Source of the DNA: Methylomonas methanica MC09
Lineage (GTDB): Bacteria; Pseudomonadota; Gammaproteobacteria; Methylococcales; Methylomonadaceae
Assembly (NCBI RefSeq): GCF_000214665.1
Contig: NC_015572.1
Coordinates: 1,984,001 to 2,048,000, forward strand
DNA length: 64,000 nt
Direction of reading: 5' to 3'
Shown here: positions 8,862 through 18,270 of the stretch, one piece after another
Position numbering within the stretch: position 1 is the stretch's first letter
Layout: each line of letters starts with the position of its first letter
Made by a program: the position numbers and the translations under genes
The notes under the pieces: model-generated
Told to the model about the DNA's origin: nothing
The model's database searches: none
The model's input: the letters and a program-made list of their open reading frames with translations, nothing else

Positions 8862-9154
8862 TGCTGCATTTGGTTGCGGAATCCACGCTAACTTCGGCAT
8901 TGGTGGCTCGTACGGCTAAAGCAGACGACGTAGTGTTGCAAGCTGGGGCGGTTTGGGCGGCGTTCTCGGGCCACAAGGATAATGCCAAGCTGAGCGGCTT
9001 GTTGGATAAAGGCTGCCATATTTACGCATTAAGCGATGTACTCGCGATGAACGGCATCCTTGATCAGCAATTATTGACTGGGGTTATACCTATCGATTAC
9101 GCGCAGTTTGTCGAATTGACGGTAAAAAACCCGGTGATTCATACGTGGTGTTGA
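8861..9154 (+). CDS. tusB: Sulfurtransferase complex subunit TusB/DsrH
   Basis: 97 residues; the start MLHLV and the end VIHTWC fit the DsrH/TusB family. TusB normally works in the TusBCD heterohexamer, which relays persulfide sulfur from TusA to TusE for 2-thiouridine in tRNA wobble bases. Cysteines are few and no active-site role is assigned to this subunit. It is translationally coupled to the exporter before it and overlaps tusE after it. The tusD and tusC genes that usually precede tusB are not here. Confidence 0.85.
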   Translation: MLHLVAESTLTSALVARTAKADDVVLQAGAVWAAFSGHKDNAKLSGLLDKGCHIYALSDVLAMNGILDQQLLTGVIPIDYAQFVELTVKNPVIHTWC

Positions 9155-9477
9155 AAGTCGGTGACCTTGAGCTGGAAACCACGGCCGAGGGTTTTTTGCG
9201 GAACGCTGCAGACTGGAATCAGCAAGTGGCGGAGGCGCTGGCTCGCCAAAATGGAATTGAGATCAGTGCCGCGCATTGGGAAATTCTGCTTTTTATCCGC
9301 GATTATTACCGACAATATCAGCATTTGCCCAATGCGCGCATGTTTGCCGCGGCCATAAAGAAAACCTTGGGCGAAGACAAAGCCCAAAGCCGTTATCTGC
9401 AAAAGTTATTCCCCGACGGGCCGTTGAAATATGCCAGTAAATTGGCGGGTTTGCCCAAACCGCCTACCTGTTTGTAA
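9145..9477 (+). CDS. tusE: Sulfur carrier TusE (DsrC-like)
   Basis: About 110 residues of the DsrC/TusE family (AADWNQQVAEALA, HWEILLFIRDYY, LPNARMF). The C-terminal arm ends KPPTCL, keeping the penultimate cysteine that carries persulfide. The second cysteine of true dissimilatory DsrC, 11 residues earlier, is serine (S98). This favours the TusE role (sulfur handed to MnmA) over sulfite reductase partnership. The start is uncertain among GTG 9145, GTG 9148 and TTG 9151; all overlap the tusB stop, indicating coupling. Confidence 0.88.
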   Translation: MVLKVGDLELETTAEGFLRNAADWNQQVAEALARQNGIEISAAHWEILLFIRDYYRQYQHLPNARMFAAAIKKTLGEDKAQSRYLQKLFPDGPLKYASKLAGLPKPPTCL

Positions 9478-9506
9478 ACCGATTTTAAACGTTTTGAGAG
9501 TAATAC

Positions 9507-10817
9507 ATGAGTAATCCCCGCGTTGGTTTTATCAGTTTGGGCTGCCCAAAAGCCCTGGTCGATAGCGAGCAGATTTTGACGCGTCTGCGTAGCGAAGGCT
9601 ATCAGGTCTCGCCCAATTACAAAGATTCGGATTTAGTGATAGTGAATACCTGTGGTTTCATCGATGCGGCAGTGGAAGAGTCGCTGGATAGCATAGGCGA
9701 GGCCCTGGCGGAAAACGGCCGGGTGATTGTTACCGGTTGCCTGGGTGCGCGGCAGGATGAAATTCTGGCCAGACATCCGCAGGTATTGAAAATTACCGGC
9801 GCGCATGCCACCGACGAAGTGGTCAGTGCGGTACACGAGCATCTGCCGCCGGCACACAATCCGTTTACGGATTTATTGCCGCCGCAGGGCATCAAGCTGA
9901 CGCCGCGACACTATGCCTATCTAAAAATCTCAGAAGGTTGCAATCACCGATGCACTTTTTGCATCATTCCGTCCATGCGCGGGGACTTGGTCAGCCGGCC
10001 CATCGACGAGGTCATGCAGGAAGCCGAGCGACTGGCCGATGCAGGCGTCAAGGAGCTATTGATCGTTTCGCAAGATACCAGCGCTTATGGCTTGGATTTG
10101 AAATATCAGCATCGGCGTTGGCGCGGGCAGGATCTGCAAACCCGCTTTTACGATTTGGCCGCCGCCTTAGGCGAGTTGGGCATATGGGTGCGGATGCATT
10201 ACGTTTACCCTTACCCGCACGTGGATCAGGTGGTGCCGTTGATGGCGGAGGGTAAAATCTTGCCTTACCTGGATATTCCGTTTCAGCATGCCAATAGCCG
10301 TATCTTAAAGCTGATGAAGCGGCCCGCAGCGGCGGAAAACAATCTGGAGCGCATCAAGGCCTGGCGCAATATTTGTCCCGATCTGACTATTCGCAGCACG
10401 TTCATCGTTGGATTTCCCGGCGAGACCGAGCAGGAGTTTGAAGAGTTATTACAATTTTTGAGCGAAGCGCAAATGGACCGGGTCGGTTGTTTTGCCTATT
10501 CGCCAGTGAAAGGCGCGGTTGCCAACGAGTTGCCGGATTCGCTGCCGGAAGAGGTTAAACAACAGCGTTTGGCGCGGTTTATGGCGCATCAGGCTGCAAT
10601 TAGCGCCGAGCGCTTACAGCGCAGGGTGGGGCGAATCGAAACCGTATTGGTCGACGAGGTGGTCGAGGAGGGCGCCGTTGCCCGCAGTAAAAGCGATGCG
10701 CCGGAAATCGACGGGCAGGTTTTCATTGATGGCGCTACTCATCTTCACGTCGGCGATTTCGTCGAAGTGGAAATCGAAGAAGCGGATGAATATGATTTAT
10801 GGGGCAAACTGATTTAG
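9507..10817 (+). CDS. rimO: Ribosomal protein S12 methylthiotransferase RimO
   Basis: 436 residues. It adds a methylthio group to the conserved aspartate of ribosomal protein S12 in a radical SAM reaction. Domains: N-terminal UPF0004 with cysteines C17? to C79-type positions (SLGCPKA, VNTCGF, TGCLGA), radical SAM core with CNHRCTFC (C145, C149, C152) binding a 4Fe-4S cluster, and a C-terminal TRAM domain. The specific [12 protein letters not shown] start distinguishes RimO from MiaB. It is 29 bases after tusE, so sulfur-delivery and sulfur-insertion functions sit together. Confidence 0.97.
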   Translation: MSNPRVGFISLGCPKALVDSEQILTRLRSEGYQVSPNYKDSDLVIVNTCGFIDAAVEESLDSIGEALAENGRVIVTGCLGARQDEILARHPQVLKITGAHATDEVVSAVHEHLPPAHNPFTDLLPPQGIKLTPRHYAYLKISEGCNHRCTFCIIPSMRGDLVSRPIDEVMQEAERLADAGVKELLIVSQDTSAYGLDLKYQHRRWRGQDLQTRFYDLAAALGELGIWVRMHYVYPYPHVDQVVPLMAEGKILPYLDIPFQHANSRILKLMKRPAAAENNLERIKAWRNICPDLTIRSTFIVGFPGETEQEFEELLQFLSEAQMDRVGCFAYSPVKGAVANELPDSLPEEVKQQRLARFMAHQAAISAERLQRRVGRIETVLVDEVVEEGAVARSKSDAPEIDGQVFIDGATHLHVGDFVEVEIEEADEYDLWGKLI

Positions 10818-10841
10818 CTTAAACACCCCCAAGACCTGCAT

Positions 10842-10876
10842 AACAACCCGCCACTGCCCGGCAATGGCGGGTTGTT
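10842..10876 (+). terminator. Strong hairpin between rimO and the cold-shock gene
   Basis: AACAACCCGCCA pairs with TGGCGGGTTGTT around an inner TGCC/GGCA stem. It lies 25 bases after the rimO stop and 18 bases beyond the stop of the convergent cold-shock gene, so it can end transcription from both sides. A second small dyad, TATAAGCC-TG-GGCTTATA (10881-10898), overlaps the cold-shock stop codon. Confidence 0.75.
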
Positions 10877-10893
10877 CAATTATAAGCCTGGGC

Positions 10894-11103
10894 TTATAAA
10901 GGGTTTACGTTTTCAGCTTGTGGGCCTTTTTGACCATTGGTCACTTCCATAGTGACTTTTTGGCCTTCTTTCAGGGTTTTACGGCCGCTGCCGACGATAG
11001 CGCTGAAATGTACGAATACATCTTTACCGCCGTCTTGTTCGATGAAACCGAAGCCTTTTTCATCGTTGAACCATTTTACTTTGCCTTCTACTTGTGCTGA
11101 CAT
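10894..11103 (-). CDS. CspA-family cold-shock protein (copy 1)
   Basis: 69-residue single cold-shock domain. RNP1 (KGFGFIEQ) and RNP2 (DVFVHFSAI) bind single-stranded RNA and DNA; members act as RNA chaperones. It differs from the copy at 11956 at only a handful of residues, so the two are a duplicated pair in the same orientation, and both have the same ATAAATCTCTC-complement just before the ATG. The long upstream spacer is typical of csp genes, whose 5' leaders are thermosensitive, but no leader structure was established here. Confidence 0.95.
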   Translation of the reverse strand: MSAQVEGKVKWFNDEKGFGFIEQDGGKDVFVHFSAIVGSGRKTLKEGQKVTMEVTNGQKGPQAENVNPL

Positions 11104-11806
11104 AAATCTCTCTTTCTAAAAAGTGCCGAAACCGGCGTTTGTGTTACGGGTGGTGAATAAAGCAGGTAGTGGAAGACGTGTAAAGCGACAACGATTACCG
11201 AGCTAAATCAGTGACATTATACATAGCTATGGCAATACACCAAGAAAAAAGATGGATTCCGTCTGTTAAGGTTTTAAGACCATCAATTAAAGCCTAAACT
11301 TTGCTGGACTGTAAATGAGCGTGTCGGTATTAACTTATTGTTTTTAGGTGTATTTTAGCCTAAAACCGTTCCGGCGGCCATTCGTTGGTCCTGAGCGCTT
11401 TATTGTGAATCGGGCGCTAATTTAACGGTCATTTTGGATAAATACAGACAAAAAATCGGTTTGAAGTAATCGCGATTTTTGAGTTCGGGAGGAGGGGCAT
11501 GCGCTTGTTAAAAAGCAAAAACGGGGTTTACTAAACCTGTATTGGCGGTTCTTGTAATGGTTTGTGCTTCCTGTTGAATTCAAGTCGGCTGTCTATGCAC
11601 CCTAACTTAGCGCACTCTTGTTCCGTGAAAATGAATATTGTTTAACTGCAATCCGCGATAGCGACAACCCTAAGCGGCTTTGTTCGGAAAGGTCGGTAAC
11701 GACAAGACGAGGCGCGCGTGATCCACTTGGCTACTGTTCGGTTTAAAGCGCAATCCGTGTGCAATTGAAGTGCAACCATTATGTTTTTTACATTTACAGC
11801 AGATTT

Positions 11807-11944
11807 GGATCATGCTCTACGCTAAGAGATGATCCAGACCCGGCATGCCCTTCGCACCCAATATTGCCGAATAAGCACTGATAGACAGGAGATAGACGCC
11901 AATCAGGATATTGCCGATTGGTTTCTTGGCTCGTTATTCGGCAA
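11807..11944. other. Hairpin-rich element between the twin csp genes
   Basis: Two dyads lie in the 852-base spacer between the csp genes. First, 11807-11835: GGATCAT-g-CTCT pairs with AGAGATGATCC (11 pairs, one bulge, 6-base loop). Second, 11864-11944: TTGCCGAATAA pairs perfectly with TTATTCGGCAA and encloses a nested CCAATC/GATTGG stem. The second ends 11 bases beyond the stop of the csp gene at 11956, so on the minus strand it could be its 3' end. Elsewhere in 11104-11806 I see no gene; one 11-codon ORF at 11500 has a strong Shine-Dalgarno but no evident meaning. Confidence 0.5.
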
Positions 11945-11955
11945 CTGAGATTTGC

Positions 11956-12165
11956 TTATAAAGCTACAACATTTTCCGCTTGCGGGCCTTTTGCGCCACT
12001 GGTTACTTCCATGGTGACTCTTTGGCCTTCCTGCAGTGATTTACGGCCACTGCCTTGAATAACGCTGAAATGAACGAATACATCTTTGCCGCCTTCTTGC
12101 TCGATGAAGCCGAAGCCTTTTTCGTCATTAAACCACTTAACTTTGCCTTCTACTTGTGCTGCCAT
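11956..12165 (-). CDS. CspA-family cold-shock protein (copy 2)
   Basis: 69-residue cold-shock domain protein with KGFGFIEQ and [12 protein letters not shown]-binding motifs. It differs from copy 1 mainly at residues 2, 24, around 36-50 and at the C-terminus (ENVVAL instead of ENVNPL). Both copies are intact, so redundancy or differential regulation, not decay, is likely. A roughly 250-base non-coding stretch separates its start from the poxB stop and probably holds its promoter and leader. Confidence 0.95.
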   Translation of the reverse strand: MAAQVEGKVKWFNDEKGFGFIEQEGGKDVFVHFSVIQGSGRKSLQEGQRVTMEVTSGAKGPQAENVVAL

Positions 12166-12420
12166 AAATCTCTCTTAAATTACAAAAAAACCAATACTGT
12201 CGTAATGGAGTCTGAATTATCGCTTGTTTTCGGCGTCGGTGCTTAAAATCTGCATTATTTGAGTTTTCCAGACATTTTTTAGATTGGGTTGTTATCGTGC
12301 GATGATCTTACCATCCCGGTTTTCATGGGAACGGTCCGCGTTAAGTAATGCGGGTACCGCCGTATCGGAGCCTGCAAACCGCCAGACGGAATCTTGCTAC
12401 TACGTTGCGTGCTTAAAGCG

Positions 12421-14133
12421 TCATCTTAGAAAATTATCTTTTAGTAAGGTATAAACCTCTTCACTTCGGCCGTGCAATACGGCCTTTACACCGAACAGGG
12501 CGGTAGATGCGACTTGTCCAATCTCGATTTCAGGCGGCATCACGAGTTCCACGCGATTAACCATGACATCTAAGATCGCGGGCCCTTCGCAAGCGAGCCA
12601 GTTTCGCATGGAAGATTCCAATTCAGACATTTTAGTCACATGCCAGCCTTCGAGACCGCACGTTCTCCCGAGCTCTGCGAAATTGGGATTTTTCAAGCCC
12701 GTAAAACTGTCGAGCAGTCCTTCCACACGCTGTTCCATCTCCACAAAACCTAAAGAATTGTTATGGTAAATTAGCAATTTGACCGGAATATTTTCCTGCA
12801 CTAAGGTCAGTAAATCACCCATTAGCATAGTCATCCCGCCATCACCGCACATTGCAATTACCTGCCGGTCCGGATAAGCATTGGCGATTCCGAGTGCCTG
12901 CGGAAAGGCGTTTGCCATCGTGCCGTGCAGCAGGCTGGTGAGAAAACGGCGATTTGCTTTCGCTGTTAAATGGCGGAGCAGCCAAACCATGGGCGAGCCC
13001 CCGTCTGCGGTAAAGATCGCATCGTCGTCCGCCAGTTCGTCCAGCAAGTGCGTGACGGTTTGCGGATGAATTAAATCTTCACCGGATTCAGCTCTGTGTC
13101 GATAGGTCTTAAGGTCATCCTGCCATTGCTCTTGCGCTTCCAGCAAATGGCTACTAACAGGTTTCGGGTTTACATAAGGCAACAGTGCGTCAAGAGTCGC
13201 CGCAACATCGCCGATAAGACCCAACTGCACGGGACAGCGCTTACCGAGATTTTCCGGATTAATATCAATCTGTACAATTTTGGCTTTGAGGGGATAAAAC
13301 TGCGTATAGGCAAAGTCGGTACCCAAGCATAATAGCAAGTCACATTGCATGACACTATGAAGGCCGGCTTTATTGCCTAATATCCCCGTCATGCCGACAT
13401 TATAGGAGTTATCGGGTTCGATAAACTCCTTAGAGCGCGAGGTATGGACGATTGGGGCACTAAGCTGTTTCGCCAGCTTAATCAGCTGATCGTGTGCGTT
13501 GCGTGCGCCGATTCCAGCATAGAGCGTGATTTTTTCTGCTTCGTTAATGAGCGTTGCCAATTTCGTCAACTCAAGCTCATTTGGACGAACAATTGGCGTA
13601 CTGCGATTTACAGACCAGTGAAGCTCGTCTTTAGAGTTTTCCTGAAACATGTCGCCATTGACGATAATGACCGCGACCGCCTGATTTGCCAGTGCGGCTT
13701 GTGCCGCCAGCGCGGTAATACGCCGTGCTTGATCCGGATGGGAAATATATTCGCAAAAGACGGAACATTGTTCGTACACTTTTTTCTGATCGACTTCTTG
13801 CGGAAAATTCAGCCCTTGCTGAACTCTATCGATATTGGATGCGATTAATACAACAGGCGCGCCATTGCGGTGACTTTCGAAAATACCGTTGACGAAATGC
13901 AGGCTGCCCGGACCGCAAGTTCCGGCGCAAAGCGCGAGTTCGCCGGTCATGTAAGCTTCGCCGCCTGCCGCCAGACTGCCCACTTCTTCGTGCCGCACAT
14001 GCACCCACTTTAGTTCGGATTTATTGATCGAATCGGTGAAATGATTGATGGTATCCCCGACAATGCCATAGCATCGTTTGGCACCGGCTTCGACAAGTGT
14101 CTCTACGATGATATCCGCGACCTTTTTACTCAT
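12421..14133 (-). CDS. poxB: Pyruvate:quinone oxidoreductase-type ThDP enzyme (PoxB-like)
   Basis: 570 residues, the length of E. coli PoxB, which oxidatively decarboxylates pyruvate to acetate and CO2 and feeds electrons to quinone. Three ThDP-family domains are visible: the N-terminal PYR domain with the catalytic glutamate in VRHEEVGSLAAGGEA, a central FAD/DHS-like domain (YAGIGARNA), and a C-terminal PP domain with the GDGGMTMLMGD...HNNSLGF thiamine-binding motif. AGGAGA precedes the ATG. It follows the broken FMN glutamate-synthase-like gene by 36 bases, so the two probably form a transcription unit. Acetolactate synthase-like alternatives fit less well. Confidence 0.85.
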   Translation of the reverse strand: MSKKVADIIVETLVEAGAKRCYGIVGDTINHFTDSINKSELKWVHVRHEEVGSLAAGGEAYMTGELALCAGTCGPGSLHFVNGIFESHRNGAPVVLIASNIDRVQQGLNFPQEVDQKKVYEQCSVFCEYISHPDQARRITALAAQAALANQAVAVIIVNGDMFQENSKDELHWSVNRSTPIVRPNELELTKLATLINEAEKITLYAGIGARNAHDQLIKLAKQLSAPIVHTSRSKEFIEPDNSYNVGMTGILGNKAGLHSVMQCDLLLCLGTDFAYTQFYPLKAKIVQIDINPENLGKRCPVQLGLIGDVAATLDALLPYVNPKPVSSHLLEAQEQWQDDLKTYRHRAESGEDLIHPQTVTHLLDELADDDAIFTADGGSPMVWLLRHLTAKANRRFLTSLLHGTMANAFPQALGIANAYPDRQVIAMCGDGGMTMLMGDLLTLVQENIPVKLLIYHNNSLGFVEMEQRVEGLLDSFTGLKNPNFAELGRTCGLEGWHVTKMSELESSMRNWLACEGPAILDVMVNRVELVMPPEIEIGQVASTALFGVKAVLHGRSEEVYTLLKDNFLR

Positions 14134-14169
14134 GGACTGTCTCCTTTTGATAGTTCCGCAGTTGTGAGG

Positions 14170-15759
14170 TTAACGTGTTATCGCTCTGAAGCTCTGGGCG
14201 CTGGCGGCATTCCACCAGTCTGCGTAAATGGTGTCTTCAGGCGCGTTCAGTAGGCTATTTTCCGGCAGGAAAGTATGGAGCTGATCAATTGACATTGCCC
14301 GTTCCGATCCAACGCGGTGCATCAGATGGTACGGCTGCAAATCGCTGGGATGTTTGAAACCGGCGCTGGCAACAATGTTCACCAACGATTCGATGGTTTT
14401 TTCATGGTAGCGTGCTGCGCGTTTGCCCTGTATTTCGGGAACCAGTCCGCGTTGCCGCCAAACATCTTGGGTCGCAACTCCGGTGGGGCAAGTGCCTAAG
14501 TGGCAGCGCTGCGATTGAATGCAGCCTATCGACATCATAAAAGAACGCGCCGCGTTACACCAGTCGGCACCCAAGCCGATGTTACGTGCCAGACCCATGC
14601 CGGAATAAACTTTGCCGCTGGCAACCAGTCGGATTTTACCTTTCAAACCAGTGCCTACCAGCGCATTACGCATCAGAATCAGTCCGTCAATTAATGGCAT
14701 GCCGACCCAGTCGGATAGTTCTAACGGGGCAGCGCCGGTGCCGCCTTCGCCGCCGTCTATAACGATGAACTCCGGAATAATTTCAGTTTCCAATATCGCT
14801 TTTACCAAGGCAAATACTTCATGCGGCTGACCGACGCAAAGTTTAAGTCCCACCGGTTTGCCTCCGGACAGTTCGCGCAGTTGCCCGGCAAATTCCATAA
14901 GTTCGATAGGGGTCGAAAAAGCCGAATGCGCGCGCGGAGACAGGCAATCTTCATGCGCCGGGACTTGGCGTACCTGGGCTATCTCCTTGGTAACCTTCGA
15001 TGCGGGAAGTAGGCCGCCATGGCCCGGTTTGGCGCCTTGACTGAGTTTGATTTCAGTCATTTTTACGGCAGCGCTGCTTGCTTTGTCTTTAAACGATTCG
15101 GGGTCGAATTTTCCGTCTTTGGTGCGGGCGCCAAAGTACCCCGAACCCAATTCCCAAACGATGTCGCCGCCATGTTTGAGATGGTACTCGCTTAAGCCGC
15201 CTTCACCCGTGTCATGGTAAAACCCGCCTTACTTCGCACCGATATTTAACGCTTCGATAGCCGCTGCCGACAGCGCGCCGAAACTCATTGCGGAAATATT
15301 GAAAACCGATGCGGAGTAGGGTTTACGGGTTTGCTCATTGCCGACAAGTACCCTCGGCGACGGGTCTGGGGCGGTTTCAGCAGCGATGCTGTGATTGATC
15401 CAGTGATACTCTTCATTATCCGTATCACGCTCAGTGCCGAAAGGGTGGGTATCTGGTTCCGCTCGCGCCCGTGAAGTGATCAATCGGCGCGCTTCATAGG
15501 AATACGGACTGCCGTTTAAGTCGTCTTCAACAATGTACGAGTGCAAATAGGGTCTGAGATTGAGAAAAAACCAGCGAATACGCCCGGCTGCCGGATAATT
15601 GCGAGTAATTGAGCAATTGGTTTGAAACCAGTCGTATAGGCCAAGCAGGGCAATCGGTACGGACAAAATCAACAACCAATGCCATCCGATATAGAGAGCA
15701 AAGGGAGTGACTGCCATTGCGGTAATCGCTACGCTTGCGCGTTTTAAAATATTCAACAT
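14170..15759 (-). pseudogene. FMN-binding glutamate synthase-like gene interrupted by one TAA
   Basis: Two halves read in one frame. The first 176 codons (two N-terminal membrane segments, then SASVFNISAMSFGALSAAA) run to a TAA at 15231-15229. Translation continues in the same frame with GGFYHDTGEGGLSEYHLKHG and on to KMTEIKLSQGAKPGHGGLLP, DGGEGGTGAAPLE and CHLGTCPTGVAT, the FMN and 3Fe-4S-type motifs of the GltB central domain. Total would be about 529 residues, normal for the stand-alone membrane-anchored GltB-like family. One T-to-A change in a TTA leucine codon would explain the stop. Nothing else in the gene is decayed, so it is recent inactivation, a sequencing error or read-through. 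Confidence 0.85.
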
Positions 15760-16350
15760 AAGTCAGTTATTTTTCCTAAAACCGTTAACAACGGAAGGGG
15801 CATAGTTTAAGGGGGATATCTTAATAGTATCGGCTCGGAGCATATTGAACGGTTCGATAGAATAGTTGGGGTCAGAGTAACGTTAAACTTGAAACTCGTC
15901 TTTAATGGTCTGTCGGCGAATTTACGTCGACTGAATTGCAATTTTGCCGACCATCCGTTTTTTATCTTCGCATTGCATGGGGGGAGAAAGCAAACCACGG
16001 TTGCCCGGTTTTATTTGCCGGATTGAAATAACTGCATTCATAGTGAGGTAGTGCAGTCCAAAATAAGTTTCAATTTATCACGCCAGCCAACCCGGTGATA
16101 TGCGTAAGTTGAATGATAGGGTAAGGCGATAAATTGATTGCGTCATTAAATGCCATGGTCGAATATTACGGGGTTTTCTAACTGTCGGCTATCAATCTTG
16201 CCGTACGCAAAAGCAATGGCCTGTTGATCGATCAGATTGACGAGTTACCAAATGCCAATTACCTTAGTCCGTGTTCATACGCGCTAATATTAATGTAAAG
16301 CGATGATAGATATAGGATAATTATCATTTTCTTGTTCACCCAAACTGACC
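15760..16350. other. Gene-free stretch before the IS1380 transposase
   Basis: About 590 bases without a supported gene. It should contain the left end of the insertion sequence, but I could not recognise terminal inverted repeats. A plus-strand stretch near 16190-16295 reads openly (NLAVRKSNGLLIDQIDELPN) up to a stop and may be a remnant of a lost coding region; no family is recognised. Confidence 0.4.
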
Positions 16351-17715
16351 ATGGCCCGCTTCAAACTGAAAGCTTCAAAAAAGGAATTTACCTCGTATGC
16401 CGGACTGGCCTTGGTCGGCCAATGTATGGATATTATCAACGTCGAAGCGGTCGTCGATGGACGAATACCGGTCTCGCAAGGTATCAAGACTTCCGACGTC
16501 GTGAAATCGGCGACCGGCCTGCTTAGTATCGGCAAGAGTGACTTCGAGGCGATTGAGCCGTTTCGGGAAGATCGGTTTTTCAAGCAGGCGCTGAACCTGC
16601 GCAAAGTGCCTGGCAGTGTTTGGCTGCGGCAACGCCTGGACCGCGTCAGTGACAAGCTGCGCGAACCGCTAGACGAGATGTCGGTCCGTCTGATTGAACG
16701 TGCCGACGCACCGATCACCGCGCACAAAGGCTACGTCTGTCTGGACATGGATACCTTTGTGATGGATCAAAGCGGCAGCAAGAAAGAAGACGTCGGTCGC
16801 ACCTACCAAGGCGTGGATGGTTATACACCGGTGGCGGCCTATCTGGGCAACGAAGGCTGGTGTATTGGTCTGGAGCTGCGCCCCGGGCGCTGGCATTCGT
16901 CGCTGGAGATTGAGTATTTTCTGGAGCGACTGTTACCGCGCGTCGAGCGCTTGGTGCCGACGGATCAAGCGGTACTGATGCGCAAGGATTCCGGTTTCGA
17001 TAGCGCCAAACTGCTGTTTGCGGTGGCGGCTGAAAAAGAGCGCTGGGCCGCCGTGGATCGGAGCTTCGAGTACCTGGTGAAATGGAACCCGCGCCGTCAG
17101 GACAAAGACCATTGGGTCGCGCAAGCCGAGGCCGCAGGTAGCTTTGTCGAAAAACGACCCGGCAAACGCGAGGCGCTGTTTTCGATGAGCGTCGAACGTG
17201 CCTTCGGCAAACAAACCCGACGCTTCCGGCTGGTGATTCGACTGATCGAGCGCACCATCACCCGGCACGGACAACACCTGCTGATGCCTGACATCGAGCT
17301 GGAAGGCTGGTGGACCAGTCTGGACGACGAGGAAGCCCTGGTGATCGAACGTTATCGCGACCACGGCACCCACGAACAATTCCACTCCGAATTCAAGACC
17401 GATCTTGACCTGGAACGCCTGCCATCCGGCAAATTCGACACCAATGACGTCATCCTGCGCTTGGGCATGCTGGCTTACAACTGCCTGCGGTTGCTCGGGC
17501 AATTAGGCCTGCTCGGCGACTTGGCGCCGATCCGACACCCAGCCAAGCGGCGGCGGATCAGAACCGTGTTACAGGAAATCATGTATCGCGCCGCGCAGGT
17601 GATTCATAAAGCTCGCCAGTGGTGGCTGGATTTGGGGCAAGCATCGCCGGTTGCCAGACTGTTTGAGTATTTGCAGCATCGTTTGGTGGTGCAGCCGAAA
17701 GCCGCGCCTGGGTAA
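16351..17715 (+). mobile_element. IS1380-family transposase
   Basis: 454-residue intact DDE transposase. Conserved positions fit the IS1380 family: CLDMDTF (D132), RKDSGFDS (D213) and HEQFHSEFKTDLDLERLPSG (E342/E347), followed by the family's hydrophobic LGMLAYNCLRLLGQLG helix and basic C-terminal region. The codon use is GC-rich and regular, and no stop or frameshift is seen, so the element may be active. The ends and target duplication were not identified. It lies between the broken FMN gene and cti, whose promoter could be influenced by it. Confidence 0.88.
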
Positions 17716-18270
17716 ACACCGGCGAAAACACCGTGTTCCACGTACTCGCCCTCCCTGCCGATCAGGCCGGGCTGCCAGGCATTTGCCGGTTGTCGGCCAA
17801 ACGTACAAAAAATGCGATGACACAAGGCGATGCCAAGTTTTTTTAGGATAAATTCGACGGTAGGGACGCTAAAAACAACACGATGATGGTTCAGTCGACC
17901 GAAAAAAATGCGCGTATGCGTAGTCGGGGGCGTTTCAGCTACCGGGAGCACGGATTCAGGAATTAGTATGTTGGATAATAAATGCGCCGAGAAATAATCC
18001 TGAAAAGCCATGCAGTTTGTGGTGAAAAAGGGGTATTTCCAAAGAGCAAAATAGCCCTATTCAGATCTTACATCGTAATGTTGAATAAGAGGTTTTATAA
18101 AGAAAATCGGGACAATAATAAGCCTGAATCTAGTAACGGCATTGAATAATGCGACCGATACCTACTTGTCCTCTAAAAGTCAGTCTTACGATTTCAGTCA
18201 GATCTTAATATAGGTCGCAACACGTTTTTTAAGCGCATTCAAGATAATAATATTAACCCTAGTAAATAAC
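17716..18270. other. Spacer between the transposase and cti
   Basis: About 555 bases; minus-strand ORFs here mirror the transposase end and are not credible genes. The segment must include the right end of the insertion sequence and the cti promoter region. From about 18060 the sequence becomes AT-rich, as expected upstream of cti, but no promoter elements stood out clearly. Confidence 0.4.

Noticed and set aside
11500..11535. Eleven-codon ORF (MRLLKSKNGVY) with a very strong ribosome site
   Set aside because: It resembles the N-terminus of some integrases, but nothing after its stop continues that similarity in any frame, so neither a leader peptide nor an integrase relic can be claimed.
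15807..15998. 63-residue minus-strand ORF before the IS element
   Set aside because: No ribosome site, no recognisable similarity, and low-complexity composition; probably random.
16140..17900. GTCGAAT-type similarity between the flanks of the IS1380 transposase as possible terminal repeats
   Set aside because: Only a partial match of about ten bases and not at positions typical of IS1380 ends; not enough to define the element.
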